Assembly: GCF_051195215.1 (NCBI RefSeq) | Contig: NZ_JBNAZM010000001.1 | Location: 62,001 to 126,000, forward strand | Direction of reading: 5' to 3' | From: Arhodomonas sp051195215 | GTDB taxonomy: Bacteria; Pseudomonadota; Gammaproteobacteria; Nitrococcales; Nitrococcaceae | Length of the DNA stretch: 64,000 bases | Part shown: in pieces, positions 7,835 through 17,000 of the stretch | Layout of the letters: the number at the start of each line of letters is the position of its first letter | How positions within the stretch are numbered: the stretch's first letter is position 1 | Notes under the pieces: generated by a model | The model's input: the letters and a program-made list of their open reading frames with translations, nothing else | Told to the model about the DNA's origin: nothing | Databases searched by the model: none | Position numbers and translations under genes: made by a program

Positions 7835-9166
7835 CTACTGCGATCGCGGCGCGTCGTCATCGGGGGGCTCCGGCTTCCCTGACGTTTCCGGCGGTGTGCT
7901 TGCCATAGTCGAGCTTTCCGCCGGGGCGGACATGGCAGTGTCGGGGGCGCGCGGGTCCAGTTCCAGCACGGCCTGCGAGGTATCGGATACCGGCGCGAAA
8001 GCCATCTTATCCGGCGCCGGTGCCGGATGCCGCAACCGCATGGCGAGCGCCACGAACACCGCGAGCCCGGCATGCACGACGGCGGTGAATACGAACACCC
8101 CCGCCGGGCCGACCATCGTGACCAGCACAGAGGCGGCCACCGGCCCGATCACCGCGCCGCCGGCGAACGCCATGAGCAGGAGGCTGCTGACCGCAACGAA
8201 CGCCTCGTTGGCCGCATGGTCGTTGGCATGCGCGACGCACAGTGCGTACATGGGAAGCGCGCCGGCACCGAAGGCGAAGCCGGCCCAGCGAATGTAGGCG
8301 GTGTGGTCGTCGAGTGTCATGGCGGCGAGCGCCAGCCCGGCGGCGCTGGCGATCACGCAGGCGAGCAGCATCACCTTGCGGCGGTCTAGGCGGTCGGACC
8401 ACTTGCCGAGCGGCCACTGGAACACGGCGCCGCCGGCAACGGCGATTGCCATGAATGCCGCGATGCCCGGATCCGACAGGCCGATTCTTGACCCGTAGAA
8501 GGGAGCCAACGACCAGAACGTGCCGTTGGCCAGGCCTACGCCGATACAGCCGACCAGGCCCACCGGGGCGATGGCGAGAAGCCGGTCGACGGCCGGTGGC
8601 GGTGTGACCTGCGGACCGGGCTGGATCATCGTGGTAAAGGCCACGGGCGCCACGGCGAGGGAAACAGCGATACTCACGAGCGCGAACGACGAAAACACAT
8701 TGGAGTCGATGTAACCGAATAGCAGCTTGCCGGCGATCAGCGCTACCCAGGTCACGACCATGTAAGCGGCGAGAACCCGGCCGCGGGTCTGGGTGGAGGC
8801 GAGGTCGTTGAGCCAGCTTTCGATGGCGATGTATACGCCTGCGAACCCGAACCCCGTAATCACCCGTAGAACGAGCCAGGCGCCCTCGCTCGCCAGAATC
8901 GTATGGGCGAGCAGCGCGGCCGCGGCCATCGACGTCAGCCCGGTGTAAGCGCGAATGTGGCCGACACGGCGTACCAGGGGCGGCACGAACAGGCAGCCCA
9001 GGATCAGCCCGGCGTAGTAGGTCGAGCCGAGCAGGCCGATGGCGACGGTGGAGAAATCGGCCAGCGCTCCGCGAATCGGTATGAGGATGCCCTGAAGCCC
9101 GGAGCCGAGCTCGATCAGCGCCACCGCAAGCAGTAGCTGTGCGATGGAAATCAGTGTTCGTGGCAT
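7835..9166 (-). CDS. MFS transporter, YcaD-like
   Basis: Twelve hydrophobic segments and major-facilitator loop motifs identify an inner-membrane secondary transporter of 443 aa. The N-terminal half contains GSTYYAGLILGCLFVPPLVRR and GFGFAGVYIAIESWLND, and the central loop has LGKWSDRLDRRKVML. The last 50 residues are a Pro/Glu/Asp-rich cytoplasmic tail with no helix. The pattern resembles the YcaD group, whose substrates are unknown. ATG 9166 follows a purine-rich GGGGATAGGA site. It is convergent with nrdJ and separated by 47 bp from corA upstream. Confidence 0.85.
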   Translation of the reverse strand: MPRTLISIAQLLLAVALIELGSGLQGILIPIRGALADFSTVAIGLLGSTYYAGLILGCLFVPPLVRRVGHIRAYTGLTSMAAAALLAHTILASEGAWLVLRVITGFGFAGVYIAIESWLNDLASTQTRGRVLAAYMVVTWVALIAGKLLFGYIDSNVFSSFALVSIAVSLAVAPVAFTTMIQPGPQVTPPPAVDRLLAIAPVGLVGCIGVGLANGTFWSLAPFYGSRIGLSDPGIAAFMAIAVAGGAVFQWPLGKWSDRLDRRKVMLLACVIASAAGLALAAMTLDDHTAYIRWAGFAFGAGALPMYALCVAHANDHAANEAFVAVSSLLLMAFAGGAVIGPVAASVLVTMVGPAGVFVFTAVVHAGLAVFVALAMRLRHPAPAPDKMAFAPVSDTSQAVLELDPRAPDTAMSAPAESSTMASTPPETSGKPEPPDDDAPRSQ

Positions 9167-9213
9167 CGTTCCTATCCCCCATCAGACCCGACGCGATCCG
9201 CCCGCGAACGGCT

Positions 9214-10344
9214 TCAGGAAGCCGTGCTGTCCGGCGGCGTCGACGTTGCTGGCTGCAGGAACGCGGCGCGGCGTCCGATCCATCCCTTACGCTTGAAGTA
9301 CAACAGCAGCAAGGCAACGGTGACAGCCATCAGCGTGAGCGCGAACGGGTAACCGAAGCGCCAGCCCAGCTCCGGCATGTTCCACGCGGACACGCCGGTG
9401 TCGAAGTTCATTCCGTACAGCCCGGTAATGAAACCCAGCGGCATGAAAAGCGTCGCGATGATCGTCAGGACTTTCATGGTCTCGTTCAACCGCGTGCTCA
9501 CGCTGGCGAGATAGAGCTCGGAGACCTCCGCGGCGATCTCGCGGTAGGTCTCGATGATGTCCATGAGCTGGACGGCGTGGTCGTAGCAGTCTCGCAGATA
9601 AATGTGGGTATCGGGGGAAACGAAGCGCATATCACCCTGTACCAGGCGGGCGAGCATGTCGCGCAACGGCCAGAGAATGCGGCGGTTGGCGAGCAGCCGC
9701 CGCTTGGCGCCGTGAACCTCCTCGAAGACTTCGTGGCCCGGATGGTTCAGCGCCCGGCACTCCAGGGCTTCGAGCTCGTCTCCCTGGGCCTCCAGCACAG
9801 GGAAATAGCCGTTGACGATGCGGTCCAGCAGGAGATAGGCAAGATAATCGGCGGGCTGTCCGCGCACCCGCGCCGACTGCTGGCGGAGGCGCCGCCGTAC
9901 CGGTTCGAGCCATTCCTGCGGGTATTCCTGGAACGTTAAGATGTAACCTTCCCCGATGAACACAGCCACCTGCTGCGTCTGCCCTGGCACGCCGGGCTGG
10001 GCGATGCGCGCGACGATGAACAGGTGGTCCTCGTATTCTTCGGCCTTGGGGCGCTGGTGGACTTCGAGAACGTCTTCCATCGCCAGGCCGTGCAGCCCGA
10101 ACGCCTCGCCCAGGGCCTGCAGCCGCCGCTTGTCTCCCTTGCCCTCGACGTGCACCCACAAAATCGTGTCCGGGCGCTTCAACTGACCGATATCATCGAG
10201 CGTGCAGTCCGGGGCCTCCACGATACCGTGTCTGTCATAGGCGATGGCGCTCAAACGGGTGGTGGTCGTGTCCGCGAACGGGCGTTTGTCCGGCGGTAGC
10301 GTTCCAGCATCGCGAAGCCCGGGCAGAGCGTAGTGGTCGGCCAT
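9214..10344 (-). CDS. corA: CorA-family magnesium/cobalt transporter
   Basis: The 376-aa protein has a large cytoplasmic N-domain and two C-terminal membrane helices. The signature GLYGMNF stands at the end of the first helix (FITGLYGMNFDTG), and the second helix (YPFALTLMAVTVALLLLYF) is followed by a basic tail. CorA pentamers let Mg2+ or Co2+ into the cell. An AGGAG site precedes ATG 10344. It is divergent from the BCAM0308-family gene, and an FNR-box-like site lies between them. Confidence 0.93.
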   Translation of the reverse strand: MADHYALPGLRDAGTLPPDKRPFADTTTTRLSAIAYDRHGIVEAPDCTLDDIGQLKRPDTILWVHVEGKGDKRRLQALGEAFGLHGLAMEDVLEVHQRPKAEEYEDHLFIVARIAQPGVPGQTQQVAVFIGEGYILTFQEYPQEWLEPVRRRLRQQSARVRGQPADYLAYLLLDRIVNGYFPVLEAQGDELEALECRALNHPGHEVFEEVHGAKRRLLANRRILWPLRDMLARLVQGDMRFVSPDTHIYLRDCYDHAVQLMDIIETYREIAAEVSELYLASVSTRLNETMKVLTIIATLFMPLGFITGLYGMNFDTGVSAWNMPELGWRFGYPFALTLMAVTVALLLLYFKRKGWIGRRAAFLQPATSTPPDSTAS

Positions 10345-10437
10345 GGCTGTCTCCTGTGTCGGCGTGGGTCCGGTGTTCGGGCCGGGCGCGGGTTATCGGC
10401 CCGCGCGTCGCGACTGCCGGTGCCCGCGTACGCCCCG

Positions 10438-10451
10438 TTGCTCCAGATCAA
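10438..10451. promoter_or_regulatory. FNR box candidate (TTGCTCCAGATCAA)
   Basis: Nine of ten consensus positions of TTGAT-N4-ATCAA match; the one difference is C for A in the left half. The site lies about 94 bp from the corA start and 97 bp from the BCAM0308-family start, in the divergent promoter region. Confidence 0.6.
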
Positions 10452-10547
10452 ATTTTTCGGCTCGACCGGGCGCACAATGGTCGAGCGCATCCCGCGTAAT
10501 GCCAACGATTCCGGAGTTCGATGCCGGTGGTACGGAGGACAGCATTC

Positions 10548-11057
10548 ATGAGCGCACGTGACGAGCATAGAGGGTCTTCCCGTAGCGGCCGGCGCGACCG
10601 CCTGGTGCGCGCACACGAGCACGACACCTACCGTCAGCGGGAGAAGCCGCCGGAACCGTCGGCATGCCCGGATTGCGGCGCAGTTTTCCGGAACGGCCGC
10701 TGGCAATGGGGGGCAGCTGACGCCGGGGCGCATCAACACCGCTGCCCGGCATGCGCGCGCATACACGACCACGTCCCGGCTGCGTTCCTGACGGCCACGG
10801 GGGCATTCGTCCGCCAGCATCGCGACGAGATCGAGGCCCTCATCCGCCATCGCGAGGAGCACGAGTGCCGCGAGCACCCGCTCAAGCGCATCATGGCCAT
10901 GACCGGCACGGATGACCGGATAGAGATCACCTTCACCGAGCCCCATCTCGCGCGAGGTGTCGGCGAGGCGTTGCGTCACGCCTACAAAGGGGAGCTCGAG
11001 TACCATTATGCAGACGGTGCCTACCTGCTGCGCGTGAGCTGGCATCGCGACGCCTGA
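10548..11057 (+). CDS. BCAM0308-family protein with Cys-rich N-terminal zinc-ribbon-like part
   Basis: The protein (169 aa) has CPDCGAVF and CPACARIHDHVPAAFL pairs that look like a zinc ribbon (residues about 40-75), then DRIEITFTEPHLARGVGEAL and GELEYHYADGAYLLRVSW. This matches my recollection of the BCAM0308 family, named after a gene in the low-oxygen-activated locus of Burkholderia cenocepacia; the molecular function is unknown. The start at 10548 is supported by CGGAGGAC 9 bp upstream, rather than an earlier ATG. An FNR box candidate lies upstream, fitting control by oxygen. Confidence 0.75.
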   Translation: MSARDEHRGSSRSGRRDRLVRAHEHDTYRQREKPPEPSACPDCGAVFRNGRWQWGAADAGAHQHRCPACARIHDHVPAAFLTATGAFVRQHRDEIEALIRHREEHECREHPLKRIMAMTGTDDRIEITFTEPHLARGVGEALRHAYKGELEYHYADGAYLLRVSWHRDA

Positions 11058-11083
11058 GTGAACCCGACGGCGCGTTTCGATGC

Positions 11084-14000
11084 TCAGCGCTCGCGCACCC
11101 GGACGACGATATGGTGCTCGCGACGGTCGTCGATCAACTCGACCCGGCAAGGCGCGTCCAGTACCGGTTCGCCCGCCGGGGCACGGGCCTCGCGAGTGAT
11201 GTCGAGTCGATAGCTGCTGCCGCCGAATCGGTAATGCACCGTACAGCCAGGCCAGTGCACGGGGAGACAGGGGGCGACCTCCAGTGTGTCGCCACGGCGG
11301 GTCACCCCGAGCAGGCCTTCGACGACGGCGCGGTGGAACCACGCTGCCGAGCCGGTGTACCAACTCCAGCCGCCGCGGCCCACGTGCGGGGCGACGGCGT
11401 AGACGTCGGCGGCGAGTGCGTAGGGCTCCGTGCGGTAGCGCGCCACCTCGGGCGCGCTCGCGGTGTGGGTGATGGGATTGAGGGCATCGACGATAGCCCC
11501 CGCGCGGTGGGCATCGCCCAGGCGCGCGAACGCCAGCGCCGTCCAGCAGGCGGCGTGGGTGTATTGTCCGCCGTTCTCCCTGACGCCCGGCGGATAGGCG
11601 GCGATATACCCCGGATCCCGGTGCTGGCCAGTGAATGGCGGCGTGAACAGCAGCACCAGGCCGTCGTCCACGCGCACCAGGCGTTCCCAGACGGCCTCCA
11701 TGGCGATCGTTTCGCGGCCGCTGCCGTCGCCGCCGCTGAGAACCGCCCAGGATTGGGCGATGGAGTCGATCTCGCATTCGCCCTCGCCGGCCGCGCCGAG
11801 TGGCGTGCCGTCGTCGAAATAACCCCGACGGTACCAACGCCCGTCCCAGCCATGGGTGCGCAGCGCCGCTGACAGCGTCTCGGCCCGCGCGCGAAGCGAT
11901 TCCGCCGTTGCGCCATCGCCCCGGGCGTCACTGAGCGCTGCGAACCGGCGCAACGTGACCAGCACGAACCAGCCCAGCCAGACGCTCTCGCCCTTCCCCT
12001 GCTGCCCTACCCGGTTCATGCCGTCGTTCCAGTCGCCGGTACCGATGAGCGGCAAGTCGTGCGCGCCGTTGCGATCGGTACGCGCAAGCGCCTGTAGACA
12101 GTGCTCATAGAGCGTCGCGCTGGTCTCGGAGGCGGTGTACTCGGCGTAGCGTTCGTGCTCGCCATCGCCAAGGGGCTCGCCGGCCAGGTAAGCGACCCGC
12201 TCGTCGAGCACCGCATAGTCCCCGGTGACCCGCACGTAGTCGCACACTGCGTATGCCAGCCAGAGCAGGTCGTCGGAGATGCGCGTGCGCACGCCGCGCG
12301 CCCGCGGCGGGTGCCACCAGTGCAGCACGTCGCCTTCCGGAAACTGCCGGGCGGCGGCGGCGACGATGCGCTCGCGGCAGATGGCGGGGGCGATCGGCAA
12401 CAGCGCCATGGCGTCCTGGAGCTGATCGCGGAAGCCGAAGGCGCCGCTGGACTGATACAGGCCCGTGCGCGCGTGAATGCGGCCACCCAGTATCTGGTAC
12501 GCCAACCAGCGGTTGAAGAGGATGTCCAGCTGTGGGTCCGGGCTGCTGAGCGTCAGTGTGCCGAGCAACGATTCCCACTGCGCCTGCGCCGTCTGCCCGG
12601 CTCGCTCGATGTCGGCCGGTGCGCGGTACGCATCGAGAAGCGACGATGCCGCGTCCGCATCCTCCGCCGCCCCGAGCAGGAACGTCACGGCGTGCTGACC
12701 GTTGGCGGGCAGATCCACGTGCACCTGCAGCGCCGCGCAGGGGTCGCGGCCGCATTCGACGCGCTCCGCCAGGCCGATGCGTTCCAGTGCCGCCGGGTGG
12801 GCGAGATCGCGATTGCGGCCGAGGAACTCCCTGCGGTCGGTGGTGAAGCCGTGGACGTGGTTGGCGGTGGCGAGAAAGGCGACCTGCTGCGGCCACTCGA
12901 TGCTGTAGGGGTTGCGGACCAGCAGGGCGCGGCGTTCGCCATCGTAATCCGGTACCAGGAAACCGGCGCTCGCCTCGCGCTGTGCGCCCAGCACCCATTC
13001 TGCGTAGTAGGTGACGGTGAGACGCCGGGGGCGTGCAGTGTCGTTGACGAGATCGATCCGGGCGACCTTGACCGGATCCTCGCCGGCCACGAACACGCGC
13101 AGCTCACTGCGAATGCCGTGACGCACGTGCTCGAAGTGGCTGTAGCCCGCGCCATGGCGGACGAGGTAGGTGCCGTCCCGGCCCGCCGGCTGTGGCGTCG
13201 GTGACCACACCAGACCGGTCTCCTCGTCACGGATGTAGATGCATTCCCCGGGCTCGTCCTGCACCGGGTCGTTATGCCACGGTGTCAGGCGATTCTCGCC
13301 GCTGTTGAGCCGCCACGTATAGCCGCCGCCGGACTCGGAGACGATGAACCCGAAATCCGGGGTCGCGATGACGTTGATCCACGGGGCTGGAGGTCTGTGG
13401 CCGGCACGGACTTCGATGACGTACTCCCTGCCGTCGTCGGCGAACCCGCCGAAGCCATTGTCGAATTGGAGATCCCGGGGGCGGGCCAGCGGCGCCATCG
13501 ATGCCACGGACTGGTCGCCGAGGGGCTTCACTGGCAGTCGCGGCAGTGCCACTTCGGCGGCCTCCAGTCGGGCGAGCTGAGGCGTCAGCGACATGGCGGC
13601 ATCGATGACCGCGCTGGCGGCGGTTTGCAGGAGAACGGCGTCGGCTTCGTTGATCGCCGCTGCCGAGACCACGAAGATGCCGCCCGGACGCGCCAGCCAC
13701 GTTTCCACGCCCATGCGGGCGAACAGGCGCTGAAGCATGTCGCGGGTATCGCCCTCGTAGCCGGTATCGCCTTCATTGAGGATCACGACATCGATGATGC
13801 AATCGCGCTTGCGCCAGAATTCGTGGGCCTTGAGAACCGACCGCACCGTGTCGATCTCCGGCTCCTTCGTCACTGTCATCAAGACGATCGGGTTGTCTCC
13901 GGAGATGCCCATGCCCCACAGGTTGGGCTGGCCGAGGTTGTTGCGGGCAATCAACGCCGGTGATCCGCGCAGGCGAGGGTTCGGGTACAGCACTGCCGAG

Positions 14001-17000
14001 GTCAGACGCGCGATGTCGCGAAGCGCCTCGCCGTCGACACCGACGGCGTGCAGCGTCCGGACGCTGGCGATGCGGGCTTCGTCGAACGTTCGCTGGACGC
14101 CCGCCCAGTGGGCGAAGCCGCCCGCGGCGTCCAGCACCTCGTCCCGCGACGACCCGGCCACCCGAAAGAAGCACACGCTCGCGGTGGCATCGGGCGGAAT
14201 TTCCACTGACTTCTGCAGGGAGGCGATGGGGTCGAGCACGTAACCGCTGGCACCCACCGATCCCGCCGGCGCGTCCAGGCCCGCCGGCCGCCGGCTGGAA
14301 CCGTTGCGCCCGAGAAACGCGGCACGGTCGGTCTCGAACCCGTCAGCAGCGGTCAAACCATCGGCGGTGATCACGCCCTCGCCCATGACGACGGCCTCGC
14401 CGCCGCGGTCACGGAGCTGGCGCTCGAACACCAGTACCGGCGGTGTGCCGAGCATCTCGCTGTGCACGAACAGCTTGCTGAATGCCGGGTGCTGGGCGTC
14501 GGCGCGTGGATCGCCGAGAACGATCTCGGCATAGCTCGCGAGCCGGATGATGCGTGTCTCCGTGCCGTGATTGACGAGCGTGACCCGCCGCAGCTCGGCG
14601 TCCCGGGTATGGGAGACGGTGACGTCGAGGCGTTGTACCAGCCCGTGGTCGTAACGCTCGTAGCCCGCCGCGTGAGGATGGAAGGATACGCGTGCCGTCT
14701 CGCCCGGACGCTGGGTAGGCAGGTGGGGAATGGACCAGACATCCCCGGTCAATTCGTCGCGCAGGTAGAGCCAGTTGCCCCAGTGGTCCCGCGTGGGGTC
14801 GGCACGCCAGCGCGTGAGTGCTTTGCCGTTCCACGTACTCACGCCGCCGCCGGCGTTGGATATCACGACCCCGTAACGTCCGTTCGAAAGAAGATGAACC
14901 TGGGGCGTCGGCGTCTGCGACTGGACCTGCCAGGCAGCGATGTCCGGTGGGGTGCGGGTATCCCGCGTCTGCGACGCCGGTTCCGGGTTCGCGGCGCGTT
15001 CCATGTCCGCGCTGCGCGGGGCGCGTTCGCGCAGCAGCAGCGCGCAGGCCCGAACCCGTGGCTCGGCGGCGAAGCGGGTGATGCAGTTGCACGAGTGAAG
15101 GACATTGCCGAGGCCAACCAGTGACATGCCGTGATGGTGCGCCATGTAGCTCGCGACGATGGCGCGGGAGGCACCGACCTCCATACGCCGCTGGGTGGAG
15201 TCCAGGGCCTCGTAGAAACCATAACGACCCAGCATGCCCAGCGATTCCAGGTGCCTGAGGTTGTCCATCGCCGCTTGTGGGCGCCATCGCATGGCGAGAA
15301 ACGACGCGTAGGGCGTGGCCACGACATCCTCGTGTTCGCTGGCCGGCCGCAGCGCCAGTGCCGGCACCCCGAATGCGTGGTAGGCATAGTTGTGAGCGGC
15401 GTCGAACGCATAGTAGCCGGATTCCGATACCCCCCAGGGGATGCCGCCACCGGCCGCGTGGCGCATCTGGGCGGCAATGGCGGCGCGGGCGCTCTGGCCG
15501 AGCAGCGTGGTGACGGGCTCGTCCATCAGCAGCTGCGGCATGAGGTATTCGAACAGCGTCCCGCTCCAGGAAAGCAGCATCGTGTCGCCGTTCTGCCGGC
15601 CTATGGGGCGCCCCAGGTGGACCCAGTGCCGTGCCGGTACATCGCCCTTCGCGATGGCGACATAGCTGGCCAGACGTGCCTCCGAAGCGAGCAGGTCGTA
15701 GGCGTGCTCGTCGAGGCGGCCGTGGTCGACGTCGTAGCCGATTCGAAAGACATGCCGGGCGCGGTCGTAGAGAAACGACATGTCCGTGGCGCGGAAAAGG
15801 CGTTCGCAGGTCGTCTCGACTTCCTGCGTCACGGCGATGAGCGCCGCCGCCGGTGCAACGACCTGCTGGAGTGTTGCCGCGAGGCGCCTTAGCCACCGCT
15901 CCAGGTCCGCCCGGGCTCCGTCGGGGAGCTCCGCGGCCGCTGCCGACTCGAGCGCACTGATCAGCGGCTGCACGTGCACGACGAGGCTCGGGAGTTCGTC
16001 CACGGCCGGGACCGGCGAAAGCGCCGCGTGAAGGTCGTCCCAGGCTTTCTGTACGCCGGCGGGGAAACCATCCAGCTGCGCCGATTCCGGCGGCCGTGTG
16101 AGCACTGACCACCACGGCAGGAAGCGGTCGCGGGTGCGGCGCAGGCGGCGCACGTCGTGGTGAACGCGCTCCAGCCAGGCACGCAGCTCGGCGAGGGCCT
16201 GTGCCGACAGCGCCTCCTGTTCCTCGATGACCGCACGCGCTGCCGGGTCGAGCTGACCCTGAACCGCCTCGGTCAGTGCCTCCACGAGCCAGGGCCAGTG
16301 ATGGCTTCGCATGCGGGCAGCGAGGATCTGCTCGCGGATCCGGTGCAGTATCTCGTAGAGGTGCCGGCGTGGCGGGGTCTCTCCGTACGGGGCCAATGTA
16401 TCCTCGACCAGGCCCAGGGTGTCGAGCACGCCCTCGAAGGTGGCGTAGCGCCAGGCCGGCTCGGACCGGAGTTGACCCATTGCCTGTTTGAGCGCGAGCA
16501 GGCACCCGAGGAGATTGCCCGAGTCCACGGTGGAAACGTAGGCCGGCGGCAGCACCGTGAGGTGGTGCGTGTCATACCAGTTCAACAGGTGACCACGGAA
16601 CCCGGGCATGCTCTCGACGGTGCGCAGCGTGTTACGGCTGCGCACCGCTAGTTCCTGCGCGTCGATGTAGCCCAGGTCGTAGGCAGTGACATTGGCGACG
16701 AGCAGTAAGCCGATGTTGGTGGGCGAGGTTCGGTGTGCCACCACCCCCTTGGGGCTCTCCTGGAAATGGTCCGGCGGCAGCCAGTGGTCGTCGGGCCCCA
16801 CGAATTGCTCGAAGAACAGCCAGGTGCGGCGTGCGATGCGGCGCAGATGGGTGCGGTCGTCGCGGCGTAGTTGCTCGACGGTGACGACCGGCTCGCGGCG
16901 GGTGATCACTGCGATCTGTGGTGAGAGTAGCCACAGCGTGAGCACGGGCACCGCGTACCACAAGGCCCCAGGCTGGGCGACGGCGAGACCGCCGCCGACC